A stretch of 64,000 nt of DNA from Streptomyces xylophagus (GCF_000716435.1 NZ_JNWO01000003.1:248001-312000); one strand, 5' to 3'; shown: positions 25,569 to 34,333, counted from the first letter of the stretch. A program made the numbers and translations. Notes: generated from the letters alone by a model not told the origin.

Positions 25569-25634
25569 CGCGCGCCCTCGCCCGTCCTTCCTCGTCCCTC
25601 GCCTGCTTGCGTTCCGCTCCATGACATCGTAGCG

Positions 25635-25660
25635 TAGCGCTCGTTATATAACGATCGCTA
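25635..25660. promoter_or_regulatory. TetR operator, 26-bp palindrome
   Basis: The core TCGTTATATAACGA (25641-25654) is a perfect 14-bp palindrome. It is extended by TAGCG (25635-25639) and CGCTA (25656-25660), with a one-base mismatch on each side. It lies between the divergent TetR (start 25568) and hydrolase (start 25718) genes. Confidence 0.8.
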
Positions 25661-25717
25661 CGCCATGGCGTCGACCCCTGTCATCAGCACGAAGTCCTCC
25701 ACGGAAAGAGCACGATC

Positions 25718-26563
25718 ATGTCTGCGACCGCTACCCACAACGAAGCCGTCACCAGGACCGTCGACGTCGACGGCACTCCCTTCGCCTACCGCGAGGTCGG
25801 CGCCTCCACGGGCACCCCGCTGGTGCTCCTGCACCACTTCACCGCGGTGCTCGACGACTGGGACCCCGCCGTGGTCGACGGCCTGGCCGCCGCGCGCCGC
25901 GTCGTCCTGGTCGACCTCCGGGGTGTCGGCGCCTCCGGCGGCACCACGCCCGACAGCGTCGAGGCCATGGCTGCCGACGCGGTGGCGTTCATCGAGGCCC
26001 TCGGGCTGACCACGGTCGACCTGCTCGGCTTCTCACTGGGCGGGATGGTCGCTCAGGAGATCGTGCAGCGGCGACCCGACCTGGTCCGCCGGGTCGTCCT
26101 GGCCGGCACCTCCCCCGCGGGCGACGCGGGCCCCGCCAACACGTTCACCGTGCTGCAGAACGCCATCCAGAACGCGACGGCCGAGGGCAAGCACCCCAAG
26201 CACTTCCTGTTCTTCTCGCCCACGCCGACCAGTCAGGCCGCCGCCGACGCCTTCCTGGGCCGCCTGGAGCAGCGGACCCAGGACCGCGACACCGAGGTGA
26301 CCAACGAGACCATCGGTGCCCAGGTGACCGCCCTGGCCAAGTGGGAGAAGAGCAGCTCCAGCGCCGGTCTCGCCGACGTCCACCGGCCCGTCCTCGTGGT
26401 CAACGGCGACGACGACACGATGATCCCGACGATCAGCTCGTTCCACCTCGCGCACCAACTGCCCGACGCCGAGCTGAGCATCTACCCGGACTCCGGGCAC
26501 GGCGCGCTCTTCCAGCACCACGACCTGTTCGTCCAGCAGGTGCTGGGCTTCCTGCGCGACTAG
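25718..26563 (+). CDS. alpha/beta-fold hydrolase (281 aa)
   Basis: The start ATG (MSATATHNEAVTRT) has GGAAAGAG upstream. Oxyanion region PLVLLHHFTAVLDDW, nucleophile elbow LLGFSLGGMVAQ, acid NGDDDTMIP and catalytic His DSGHGALFQ give a complete triad. It is cytoplasmic. It resembles the non-haem chloroperoxidase/esterase branch, and the presence of a dedicated TetR regulator suggests detoxification of an external compound. The substrate is unknown. Confidence 0.88.
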   Translation: MSATATHNEAVTRTVDVDGTPFAYREVGASTGTPLVLLHHFTAVLDDWDPAVVDGLAAARRVVLVDLRGVGASGGTTPDSVEAMAADAVAFIEALGLTTVDLLGFSLGGMVAQEIVQRRPDLVRRVVLAGTSPAGDAGPANTFTVLQNAIQNATAEGKHPKHFLFFSPTPTSQAAADAFLGRLEQRTQDRDTEVTNETIGAQVTALAKWEKSSSSAGLADVHRPVLVVNGDDDTMIPTISSFHLAHQLPDAELSIYPDSGHGALFQHHDLFVQQVLGFLRD

Positions 26564-26752
26564 AGGGCGACTGGCGCGCGGCTAGAGGTCGGAACCATCC
26601 GATTGATGTAGCGACAAATCGATTCGCCGGGTGAACGTCACGGCATTCGACCGACCGCGCAGGTCAGCGCGGCGATCCTGGGGCGCGCGTCCAACTGATC
26701 GGCGGGCACAGGCCATTCAGGACTGTCCCGCCACTGACCTGGGAGTCTCCCT

Positions 26753-27040
26753 TTGCGTGTTCGTCGTCTGGTGACCAGCGCCCTCGGTTCCGTCGCACTC
26801 GTGCTCACGTCCTTCGGCACGGTGGCCGCCGCCAGTCCGGCGACCACCGGTCCGTGCGGGTTCTACGAGACCGGCTCCGACGCCTTCTACCGCCACTGCA
26901 CCACCGACGACTCGCGGGTCGTCATCAAGGTCGAGGTCGCCCGGGCACGCGACTACGAGCGGTGTGTCGGGCACGGTACGACGTGGCTGGGCTCCGCCCG
27001 CAAGATCCAGGGCGCCCACTACGCCGGGCGCACCTGCTGA
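26753..27040 (+). CDS. Small secreted four-cysteine protein, DUF6355-like
   Basis: The TTG start has GGGAG seven bases upstream; 95 residues. A Sec signal peptide (about residues 1-27, ending near TVAAASPA) precedes a 65-residue mature part with four Cys: PCGFYETGSDAFYRHC, YERCVGHGTTWLGS and AGRTC. The pattern recalls the DUF6355 family, annotated elsewhere as natural-product associated, but no biosynthetic genes are nearby. The Cys are likely paired as two disulfides outside the cell. A perfect hairpin follows. Confidence 0.72.
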   Translation: MRVRRLVTSALGSVALVLTSFGTVAAASPATTGPCGFYETGSDAFYRHCTTDDSRVVIKVEVARARDYERCVGHGTTWLGSARKIQGAHYAGRTC

Positions 27041-27055
27041 CGCGCACCTGTCGTC

Positions 27056-27102
27056 ACGACGGCGCCGGCCGGCATCATCGAGATGCCGGCCGGCGCCGTC
27101 GT
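27056..27102. terminator. Bidirectional terminator hairpin
   Basis: A perfect 21-bp stem (27056-27076 with 27082-27102) encloses a five-base loop, ATCGA. It lies between the convergent small-secreted-protein and L,D-transpeptidase genes and probably serves both. Confidence 0.9.
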
Positions 27103-27119
27103 CGTGGTGCGTCAGAGCG

Positions 27120-28121
27120 TCACAGCGCCGCGGTCGTCCCCTCGCCGGAGCCGCTGCCCGCGAGCCACTGGTCCCAGCCGAGGTTGAAGTCGGCGTAGCC
27201 GTTGTCGGCCGGGGCCTTGCCTCGGGGCGATCCGGTGATCGTGATGGGGTCGCCCTGCTTGACCTGGCCGTAGAACCACTTGGCGTCCGACAGGGAGAGG
27301 TGGACGCAGCCGTGCGAGCCGCGGGCGCTGCCGCTGCCCGGGTTCGGGTCGCCGGTCGAGTAGTGCACGTAGGTGCCGGACTGGGTGAGGTGGATGTCCC
27401 AGGGCAGCGTCAGGTCGTAGTAGTTGGGGCTGCCCTTGTCGCAGCTGATGCCGACGCTGCAGGAGGTCATGTGGACCTTCTCCTGCTTGTCGATGACGGC
27501 CATCGTGCCGTCCCACGTCGGGTACTCGGCGCTGCCCGCGTTGATCGACAGGGTGCGCACCGCCGCGCCGTTCTTGGTCACCTTCATGGTGTGGTTGGTG
27601 ACGGAGACGTCCGCGCGGACGTCGTCGCCGATCTTGAAGGTGTGTGTGTAACTGTGCACGCCGTAGCGGCCGTTGCCGTTGCTGACGCCCTTCATGTCGG
27701 CGTCGATCTTCACCGTCGTGCCGGAGGGCCAGTACGTCTTCGGGCGCCAGTCGACGCGCTTGTCGCCCATCCAGTGCCAGGCGCCGACCACGGACTGCGA
27801 GGCGCTCACCTTCATGTGCTTCTCGACGGTGGCACGCGCCTTGGACGCCACCGGGTTCGTGAAGATCACCGAGATGGGCATGGCCACGCCGACCGTGGTA
27901 CCGGTCTGTGGGGTGATCGTGTCCAGCAGCATCGGCGGGCCCAAGGGCTTCGTCGGTGAGGGCGAGGCACTCGCGCTCGGCTTCCCCGACGCCTTCGCGT
28001 CGTCGCTGCCGCTCGCCTTGGCACTGCCCCCCCCGCCGCAGGCACTCGCGCCCACCAGCATCGCACCCGTGACGAGTGCGATCCCTATGCTGCCCTTGCG
28101 CCGTCCCACGACTTGCCCCAC
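27120..28121 (-). CDS. L,D-transpeptidase lipoprotein (333 aa)
   Basis: The N-terminus is a lipoprotein signal (MGQVVGRRKGSIG ... VGASACGGGG, lipid-modified Cys28). A Ser/Lys-rich linker follows, then an Ig-like domain (TPQTGTTVGVAMPISVIF) and the YkuD catalytic domain ending with ARGSHGCVHLSLSDAKW, whose Cys is the nucleophile. The layout matches mycobacterial LdtMt2-type enzymes that form 3-3 peptidoglycan cross-links on the outer face of the membrane. It is monocistronic, with the terminator at 27056-27102. Confidence 0.93.
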   Translation of the reverse strand: MGQVVGRRKGSIGIALVTGAMLVGASACGGGGSAKASGSDDAKASGKPSASASPSPTKPLGPPMLLDTITPQTGTTVGVAMPISVIFTNPVASKARATVEKHMKVSASQSVVGAWHWMGDKRVDWRPKTYWPSGTTVKIDADMKGVSNGNGRYGVHSYTHTFKIGDDVRADVSVTNHTMKVTKNGAAVRTLSINAGSAEYPTWDGTMAVIDKQEKVHMTSCSVGISCDKGSPNYYDLTLPWDIHLTQSGTYVHYSTGDPNPGSGSARGSHGCVHLSLSDAKWFYGQVKQGDPITITGSPRGKAPADNGYADFNLGWDQWLAGSGSGEGTTAAL

Positions 28122-28211
28122 TCTCTCTAGCTCTTCGGCCCTGACGGGCCCGACTCACTGTCAGACATCAAAGGACGGGGCCGCAGTTGCGTACGCCGTG
28201 TAAAGCGTGTC

Positions 28212-28430
28212 TCAAGATTCCCTGTGCACCGGCCCTGCCTCCGCCGCCTCCGGCCACTCCCTGTCGGTGAAGGCGCTGGGATCCTCGGGCCGTACGAACT
28301 GGGGCGCGCCCGCGAACGCGGAGATCGGTTCCGGCCGGGGTTCGGTGGCGATCAGCAAGTCGGCCAGGTGACCGACGAGTTCTCGCGGACCGGCCTGCTC
28401 GGTCATCGTCGTGTACCCGATCCGCACCAT
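28212..28430 (-). pseudogene. Deleted F420-dependent LLM-class oxidoreductase remnant
   Basis: The frame starts MVRIGYTTMTEQAGPRELVG, with GAGGAG upstream, which is the N-terminus of the TIGR03557-type F420-dependent family. It then jumps to LADLLIATEPRPEPISAF, which recalls the mid-protein ATEP segment, and to PQFVRPEDPSAF, which recalls a C-terminal segment. Only 72 residues remain of about 320, so the gene has suffered at least two in-frame deletions. It may still be translated but lacks the barrel and F420 site. Confidence 0.55.
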
Positions 28431-28480
28431 GCCGCTCGTCTCCTCGTGGGTCGGTCGCGTGCCTACGGTCTCCCGTCCCG

Positions 28481-28825
28481 TCACTGTTTGGTGCCGAGGC
28501 GCAGGTCGACCTCCTTCTCCTGGTCGCCCGACGCCGCGCCCCAGTGGTCCACGGCGAACGCGGTGCTCAGCGCTTCGAACAGCTGGTCCACGGCGACATA
28601 GCCGCCCTGGAGCGTGGCGGAGACCGAGCCCTCCAATGGCATCGGATCCGTCGGGATCCACTCCGGCGTCGGCTCGAACTCCGCGGTCCACACGACGGAG
28701 TTGTCGCCCGGTTGCTCCTGGGGCACGTCGTCTGCGGGCCGGTCGGTGGGGAACGCCGTCCGTAGCACGCCGAAGACGGTGGCGGCGTCCTCCTTGGACG
28801 CTCCGGTGAGGGACACGGTGGCCAT
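28481..28825 (-). CDS. Unrecognised small protein (114 aa)
   Basis: The chosen ATG gives MATVSLTGASKEDAATVFGV, with GGAAAG about ten bases upstream; earlier codons of the same frame look non-coding. It is a soluble, acidic single domain without signal or Cys: VLRTAFPTDRPADDVPQEQP, SVVWTAEFEPTPEW, GSVSATLQGGYVAVDQLFEA. I do not recognise a family. It lies between the oxidoreductase remnant and the AI-2E transporter on the same strand. Confidence 0.6.
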   Translation of the reverse strand: MATVSLTGASKEDAATVFGVLRTAFPTDRPADDVPQEQPGDNSVVWTAEFEPTPEWIPTDPMPLEGSVSATLQGGYVAVDQLFEALSTAFAVDHWGAASGDQEKEVDLRLGTKQ

Positions 28826-28998
28826 CGAGGTCACTTTCCTTGCGTGGAGCGGGGACGTGGGTGGTCGGGCGTCAGCCGGGCGGTTCGTCTGGCACAGGTT
28901 GCCCGGGACATGAGGCGCGAGTACCCCGGACGCCGACGATGATGCTGGTGAGGCCGCATACCGGGTCCGGACTGCGGTCACCGGGAGCCAGCTCCGCC

Positions 28999-30171
28999 TC
29001 ATCCCTGCTCCTTCTTCGGGAAGACGTACTCGTCGAGGATCAGGCCGACAGCGACGGCCGCCGGGATGGCGACGAGGGCGCCGATGATGCCGAGGAGCGC
29101 CCCGCCGACCAGCACCGCGAGGACGGTGACCAGCGGGTGGACGTCGACGGCGAATTTCATGGCCCTGGGCACGATGAGGTAGTCCTCGGCGACCCGGAAG
29201 ACGACGTAGAAGACCGCGGTCGCGATCGCGATGGGCAGGGACACGGAGAGTGCGACGAGGCTAACGACGACTCCGGCCAGGGTGGAGCCGACGATCGGGA
29301 TCAGGTCCATCAGGGCGGTGAAGACGCCCAGCGCGGCGGCGTACGGCACGCCGGTGGCCACGCACCAGCCGAAGGTCGCCGCTCCGGCGATGCCCGAGGT
29401 GACGAGGTTGCCGAGCATGAACTTGCCTATCCGGTTCATGATTTCCTCGGCGACGCCCTCGACACGCTCACGGCGACTGGCCGCCACGAAGCGGTAGCCG
29501 AACTGCTTCATGGTCGGCAGGGCCGCCATGCAGTACAGGGTCACCGTGATCACGATCGCCGTGGACGTGACGGTACTGAGGACGATCTGACCCGCGCCCA
29601 GGACACCTCCCGCCAGGCCGCTCGCCCCGCCTCCCGAGCCGATCTGCTGCTTGGCCTTCTCGACGAGGTGGTAGCGGTCCTCCAGGCGGCCGAGCGTGGA
29701 CTGGTGGTTGTGGACCTGCTCCAGCCAGCCGGGCACCGCGTCGACCAGTGCCGTGATCTCTTTGGCCACCGGTGGAATGACCAGGGCCAGGAATCCGCCC
29801 AGTACGACGAGGAAGCCGGTCAGCACGATCGCGACGGCCCAGCCGCGCCGCAGACCCCGGCGCGTGAACCAGAGGACGAGCGGTTCCAGGCTGATCGCGA
29901 TGAACACGGCCAGCAGCAGCAAGGTCAGCATCGAACTGACCCGCATGACGGTCTGCACGGCGAGCCACGCCAGGCTCGCGCCCAGTCCCAGAGCGAACCC
30001 CACGGTCACCCATGACCGCCTGCGCCCGCCGCGTGGTTCTTGGTGCGGCGGCTTCCAGGGCGCCTGCGCCTGTACGCCGTCCGCCGTTCCGGGGTCCGAG
30101 CCGTTCACGCCCGTCCCTTCCGGCGTGCCGTGCTCCTCCCGAGCGGACTCGGGCTCGGACTGCGCAGACAT
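28999..30171 (-). CDS. AI-2E family (PerM-like) transporter (390 aa)
   Basis: About eight transmembrane segments with the family layout: two N-terminal helices (VGFALGLGASLAWLAVQTVM), a long amphipathic loop around residues 150-210 (PGWLEQVHNHQSTL), then LGVFTALMDLIPIVGSTLAG, the hallmark 'D.IP.VG' segment. The C-terminus carries VFPKKEQG. The N-terminal 45 residues are a disordered acidic tail. AI-2E family members include sodium/proton antiporters, and autoinducer transport is only one assigned role. A SigB-type -10 (GGGTAC) lies about 45 bases upstream. Confidence 0.88.
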   Translation of the reverse strand: MSAQSEPESAREEHGTPEGTGVNGSDPGTADGVQAQAPWKPPHQEPRGGRRRSWVTVGFALGLGASLAWLAVQTVMRVSSMLTLLLLAVFIAISLEPLVLWFTRRGLRRGWAVAIVLTGFLVVLGGFLALVIPPVAKEITALVDAVPGWLEQVHNHQSTLGRLEDRYHLVEKAKQQIGSGGGASGLAGGVLGAGQIVLSTVTSTAIVITVTLYCMAALPTMKQFGYRFVAASRRERVEGVAEEIMNRIGKFMLGNLVTSGIAGAATFGWCVATGVPYAAALGVFTALMDLIPIVGSTLAGVVVSLVALSVSLPIAIATAVFYVVFRVAEDYLIVPRAMKFAVDVHPLVTVLAVLVGGALLGIIGALVAIPAAVAVGLILDEYVFPKKEQG

Positions 30172-30217
30172 CGCGACGCCTCTCCTCGACTGTCTCGAAC
30201 GGTGGCACCGTCGCCGG

Positions 30218-30242
30218 GTACCCAGGCACTCCGCTCGTACGG
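30218..30242 (-). promoter_or_regulatory. Possible SigB-type promoter for the AI-2E gene
   Basis: On the minus strand, GGGTAC (plus 30218-30223) is preceded by 15 bases and CCGT (plus 30239-30242). The known Streptomyces SigB consensus is GNNT-N14/16-GGGTAC/T; here the -10 is perfect and the -35 lacks the G. Transcription would start about 40 bases before the ATG at 30171. Confidence 0.35.
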
Positions 30243-30365
30243 CGTCCAGGGCCGGGCATCCGCACTGCGAAGGGGCACCGGCTCGCGGCGGACGGCGCGC
30301 ATCCGCAGCGCCCGCTGTGGGCGTCGACCGGCGTCAACGGCCATGTCCCGGCCGCCGCCGGTGGG

Positions 30366-31382
30366 TCACAGCGGTGTGCGCAGGGAGGTGCGGCCGGCGC
30401 GCCAGGCCGTGAGGAGGTGGTTGCCGAGCCGGTTCTCGGTCCGTTCGGTGGCGTCGACGCCGAAGGCGATGTCCTCGTCGAGGGAGGGGTCGGTTTCGAG
30501 GAGGCCGCCTACGACGTCCCGGCGGACGATCTGTTCGTGGACCGCGTCGGCCTCGACGTGTTCGGCGTAGAAGTGGACGGCGGCAGAGCCCGCGCCGACC
30601 CGTCGCAGTCCGTTGGCGAGGCGTCGCGAGCCGGGCGACGAGGTCGTCTCCACGGCCGCGAAGTGGCCCACCAGGGCTCCGCTCAGCGCCCGGTGGAGCC
30701 CGAACAGGGACATGAGGTTGACGCTCGTCAGCATCTCCGCGCCGGCGGTGTCGACGTACTGTCCGTACGCCGTGTCCAGGCCGAGGTCCGCCATCAGGTC
30801 GGCGAACAGCTGAGCGTGGATGCGCTCGGGCCGTCCTGCGCCGAACTCGTCGTACTCCACGGCGACCATCGCGGCCTTCGCGCGTCCCGTCAGCCGCGGG
30901 ATGACCCAGGCGTGCGGGTCGGCTTCCTTGAGGTGATAGAGGGAGCGTTGGGCGGCGTACTCGCGGAACTGCCACAACTCCCCTTGTTCCGCGAGGAAGT
31001 GGGAGGGGCCGTCGCCGTCGACGGGTTCCACGAGAAGGTCCGCGAGGGCGTCCCCGGCCGTTCTCGGCGGGCCGGCGTCGGCGCGGAGCGCGGTCAGGAA
31101 GCGCTGTTCCAGCTCCGCGCGCAGCCGCAGCAGTCCGGGCTCCCACTCCCACCCGGGGTCGACACCGGCGAAGCCTCGGTAGTGCAGTTCGTAGCAGAGG
31201 TAGAGCGCCAGTTGGAGATCGTCGCCGTACGGCTCGGCGTGCGCTGCCGTCACCCGTTGCGGGAACGGTGTCCCGGCGGGCCGGGTCAGTGCCTGGCGGA
31301 CCGTGCGGGAGAGTTCGCCCCTGCTGCGCGGCAGCGCGGGGCCGGTTGTCTGGCCACGGGCGAGCGGTGCGGTGGTGGTCAT
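30366..31382 (-). CDS. Haem-oxygenase-like diiron oxidase (iron-containing redox enzyme family)
   Basis: The start is MTTTAPLARGQTTG, whose ATG overlaps the TGA of the CDGSH gene (ATGA); 338 residues. The helical protein has the acid/His pattern of haem-oxygenase-like diiron oxidases: CYELHYRGF, VEYDEFGAGRPERIHAQLF, SLFGLHRALSGALVGHFAAV and FYAEHVEADAVHEQ. Such enzymes cleave or oxidise small metabolites or side chains with O2. The linked CDGSH protein could deliver electrons, and the methyltransferase suggests that the product is further modified. The substrate is unknown. Confidence 0.85.
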   Translation of the reverse strand: MTTTAPLARGQTTGPALPRSRGELSRTVRQALTRPAGTPFPQRVTAAHAEPYGDDLQLALYLCYELHYRGFAGVDPGWEWEPGLLRLRAELEQRFLTALRADAGPPRTAGDALADLLVEPVDGDGPSHFLAEQGELWQFREYAAQRSLYHLKEADPHAWVIPRLTGRAKAAMVAVEYDEFGAGRPERIHAQLFADLMADLGLDTAYGQYVDTAGAEMLTSVNLMSLFGLHRALSGALVGHFAAVETTSSPGSRRLANGLRRVGAGSAAVHFYAEHVEADAVHEQIVRRDVVGGLLETDPSLDEDIAFGVDATERTENRLGNHLLTAWRAGRTSLRTPL

Positions 31383-31612
31383 GCGGTCCGCCTCTTGTCC
31401 CGGGGACGGTGGCTGGTGTCGCACCAGGGGTAGGACCGGCTGCGCCGGCAGACGCAGAGCGCGACGGTGAAGCGGTCCGAGCGCGCGGTGCTGCCGTCGT
31501 CGAGTACGACCTCGACCGGCCCTTCGACGAGGAGCGGCCCGTCATTCGCCAGCGTGACGCGGCGCGGTTGTTCACCGGGGGCGTTCGGCTGGTCAGCGGA
31601 TGCGTTCGGCAC
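31379..31612 (-). CDS. CDGSH iron-sulfur domain protein (77 aa)
   Basis: The motif LCVCRRSRSYPWCDTSHR supplies the three Cys and one His ligands of a [2Fe-2S] cluster in the CDGSH (mitoNEET-like) family. The upstream part, TLANDGPLLVEGPVEVVLDD, is the typical short beta region. No membrane anchor. It overlaps the methyltransferase gene by 20 bases upstream and the diiron oxidase gene by 4 bases downstream, so all three are translationally linked. It probably acts as a redox partner of the oxidase. Confidence 0.93.
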   Translation of the reverse strand: MPNASADQPNAPGEQPRRVTLANDGPLLVEGPVEVVLDDGSTARSDRFTVALCVCRRSRSYPWCDTSHRPRDKRRTA

Positions 31613-32282
31613 GGATGACCACCAGCTCTTCCTTCTCCTCGTCGGCGTCGACGAGTCCCCGGTCCCGCAGCCACGCCCCTCGTGAGCGGAGCACGGGACC
31701 GAACGGCACGAGACACCGGTCGGTCACCCGGGCGTCGAGCCCCGACCGCTCCAGCGCGGCCAGCGTCGATGCGATGCCGCACAGGGCGGAGTGCACGAGC
31801 AGCAGCACGCCGCCGGGACGCAGCGACGTGTGCGCGCTCCGGCAGATCCGGTCCAGCAGGAGACGTCCGTCAACGCCCGCGTCCCACGCCACCGCGGCAC
31901 GGTGACGGCGCGGGTCGGCCCCGGGCGTCGGGACGTAGGGCGGATTGCTCACGACGAGGTCGAAGCGGCGGCCGCCTACCGGCCCGAACAGATCGCCGTG
32001 GAGGACTTCGACGGGCAGCCGGGCGAGCCGGGCGTTGAGCCGGGTGGTGAGGACGGCCCGGTAGGTCCTGTCGACGGCGGTGACGTGGGCGCCCCGCCGG
32101 GCCGCGGCCAGGGCGAGGGCCCCGGTACCGGTTCCCACGTCCAGGACGGCGGCTCCAGCGGGTACGTGCTCCCGGTCCAGGGCCCGGGTCAACAGCTGGG
32201 TGTCGTGCTGGGGGGTGTACACCCGCCACGGGGCCAGCACCGAACCGCCCTCACTGTCGTTCCGGGTCATCAGGTCAAACAC
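31593..32282 (-). CDS. Class I SAM methyltransferase with NPPY motif (HemK-like)
   Basis: The start is uncertain: GTG at 32282 (MFDLMTRNDSEGG) has GAGG seven bases upstream; the ATG at 32270 is the alternative. SAM motif I is VLDVGTGTGALALAAAR, followed by AVDRTYRAVL, HGDLF and the catalytic VVSNPPYVPTPG. NPPY marks N-methyltransferases acting on glutamine (HemK/PrmC, MTQ2) or adenine. No substrate-recognition domain is present. It is the first gene of the trio with CDGSH and diiron oxidase. This set recurs in actinobacteria as far as I recall, with unknown function. Confidence 0.85.
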   Translation of the reverse strand: MFDLMTRNDSEGGSVLAPWRVYTPQHDTQLLTRALDREHVPAGAAVLDVGTGTGALALAAARRGAHVTAVDRTYRAVLTTRLNARLARLPVEVLHGDLFGPVGGRRFDLVVSNPPYVPTPGADPRRHRAAVAWDAGVDGRLLLDRICRSAHTSLRPGGVLLLVHSALCGIASTLAALERSGLDARVTDRCLVPFGPVLRSRGAWLRDRGLVDADEEKEELVVIRAERIR

Positions 32283-32521
32283 ACGTACACCTCGCAGCCC
32301 GCGCCCCGAGCGTGTCACCGGACGCACCCGTCCGGGTGGCTCAATGCGAGGGGGCGCCTCACGGGCGAACCTCACAGGGCACACCCGACCAATGCGTCAC
32401 AGCTCCGAGTGCCCGGCGAAACGCCCCTCACACCGCACAACGGACACTTCTACGATCATCCAGGCGCCGCAGCCGCACACCCGGCCGACCGAGCCGGCCG
32501 TCGGGACAACCCCCAGGCCCG

Positions 32522-34333
32522 TCACTCCCCCGGATTGTCCTGGCGCTGCCTGGCGCCGGGGAGCATGTCCTGGACCTTCGCCTTCAGGCCCTGGCGGATC
32601 ATGCCGACGCGGTCGCTGTCGCCCTTGAGGACGGCCGAGGCGGCGGCCTCGATCTGTTCGAGGGTGGCGTGCGGCGGGATCGGCGGTACGGCGGGGTCGG
32701 TGCGGAAGTCGATGACGAACGGCCGGTCGGCGCCGAGGGCCCGCTGCCAGGCCTCCTCCACTTCTCCCGGCTTCTCCACCCGTACTCCGTCGAGCCCGAT
32801 CGAGCGGGCGAAGTCGGCGTACGGCACGTCCGGGAGGGCCTGCGAGGGCAGGAACTGCGGGGCGCCGGCCAGAGCGCGCATCTCCCAGGTCACCTGGTTC
32901 AGATCCTGGTTGTTGAGGACCGCGACGATCAGCCGCGGGTCCTCCCACTCGGGCCAGTACTTGGCGGCGGTGATGAGTTCGGCCATGCCGTTCATCTGCA
33001 TGGCCCCGTCCCCGACGATCGCCAGCGCCGGACGGTCGGGATGGGCGAACTTGGCGCCGATGACGTACGGCACACCGGGCCCCATGGTGGCGAGGGTGCC
33101 GGACAGGGAGCCACGCATGTTTCCGCGCATCCGCAGGTGCCGTGCGTACCAGTTGGCGGCGGAGCCGGAGTCCGCGGCCAGGATGATGTCGTCGGGCAGG
33201 AGCGCGTCGAGGGTGTGCACGACGTACTCGGGGTTGATCGGGTCCGCGTCCACGGCGGCCCGCCGCTGCATGACGTCCCACCAACGGGCCGTCGCCATCT
33301 CGGTCTTCTTGCGCCACGAGCCGTGCTTCTTGCGCTTCAGGTGCGGCAGCAGTGCCCGAAGCGTCTCCTTCGCGTCCCCGACGAGGTTGACCTCGAAGGG
33401 GTAGCGCAGCCCGATCATGAACGGGTCGATGTCGATCTGCACGGCCCGGGTCTGCCCGAACTCCGGCAGGAACTGGGTGTACGGGAAGCTGGAGCCGACG
33501 ACGAGCAGCGTGTCGCAGTCCCGCATCATCTCGTAGGAGGCGCGGGTGCCGAGCAGGCCGATCGATCCGGTGACGTACGGCAGATCGTCGGGCAGGGCGT
33601 CCTTCCCGAGCAGCGCCTTGGCCACCCCGGCGCTGAGCACGTCGGCGATCTCCTCCACCTCGGCCCGGGCACCGCGCGCGCCCTGCCCGATCAGGATCGC
33701 GACCTTCTCGCCCTCGTCCAACACCTCGACGGCGCGCGCGAGTTCAGCCACGGGCGGGACCGGCGCCGAGTGCGTCAGGCCGAGGCTGGACGGCACCATC
33801 TTGAAGGCGTGGGTGGGCTCCGAGTAGGTCAACTCCTGTACGTCGGCAGGGATGATGACCGCGGTCACCGTGCGCTTGGCGTACGCGGTGCGCATGGCGC
33901 GGTCGATGACGTTGGGGAGTTGCTCGGGGACGGTCACCATCTCGCAGTACGCGGAGGCCACGTCCTTGTAGAGGCTCAGCAGGTCGACCTCCTGCTGGTA
34001 ACTGCCGCCCATGGCACTGCGGTTGGTCTGCCCGACGATCGCGACGACCGGCACGTGGTCGAGCTTCGCGTCGTAGAGCCCGTTGAGGAGATGGATCGCC
34101 CCGGGGCCCGAAGTCGCCGCGCAGACACCGACCTTGCCGGAGAACTTGGCGTAGCCGACGGCCTCGAACGCGGACATCTCCTCGTGCCGCGACTGGACGA
34201 ACTTCGGCTTGTTGTCGGCTCGGCCCCAGGCGGCGAGCAGGCCGTTGATGCCGTCACCGGCGTAGGCGAAGACGTGATCGACGTCCCATTCGCGGAGCCG
34301 CTGGAGAACGTAGTCGGACACCTTGATGGACAC
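32522..34333 (-). CDS. Thiamine-diphosphate enzyme, pyruvate oxidase/acetolactate synthase-like (603 aa)
   Basis: The start is GTG (MSIKVSDYVLQRLREWDVDH), with GAGGAA six bases upstream. The three-domain TPP fold is complete: PYR domain (VFAYAGDGINGLLAAW, catalytic Glu in FVQSRHEEMSAFEAVGYA), central domain (VAILIGQGARGA) and PP domain (AIVGDGAMQMNGMAELITAA ... VLNNQDLNQ, the GDG-X-NN metal motif). It resembles the PoxB-type enzymes that oxidise pyruvate to acetate at the membrane. The GDG and Glu residues are intact. It is alone on its transcript and faces away from the sigma gene at 34623. Confidence 0.9.
   Translation of the reverse strand: MSIKVSDYVLQRLREWDVDHVFAYAGDGINGLLAAWGRADNKPKFVQSRHEEMSAFEAVGYAKFSGKVGVCAATSGPGAIHLLNGLYDAKLDHVPVVAIVGQTNRSAMGGSYQQEVDLLSLYKDVASAYCEMVTVPEQLPNVIDRAMRTAYAKRTVTAVIIPADVQELTYSEPTHAFKMVPSSLGLTHSAPVPPVAELARAVEVLDEGEKVAILIGQGARGARAEVEEIADVLSAGVAKALLGKDALPDDLPYVTGSIGLLGTRASYEMMRDCDTLLVVGSSFPYTQFLPEFGQTRAVQIDIDPFMIGLRYPFEVNLVGDAKETLRALLPHLKRKKHGSWRKKTEMATARWWDVMQRRAAVDADPINPEYVVHTLDALLPDDIILAADSGSAANWYARHLRMRGNMRGSLSGTLATMGPGVPYVIGAKFAHPDRPALAIVGDGAMQMNGMAELITAAKYWPEWEDPRLIVAVLNNQDLNQVTWEMRALAGAPQFLPSQALPDVPYADFARSIGLDGVRVEKPGEVEEAWQRALGADRPFVIDFRTDPAVPPIPPHATLEQIEAAASAVLKGDSDRVGMIRQGLKAKVQDMLPGARQRQDNPGE

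Noticed and set aside
26753..27040. Biosynthetic gene cluster around the DUF6355-like protein
   Set aside because: No PKS, NRPS, terpene or RiPP enzymes are adjacent, so the natural-product link of the family name is not supported here.
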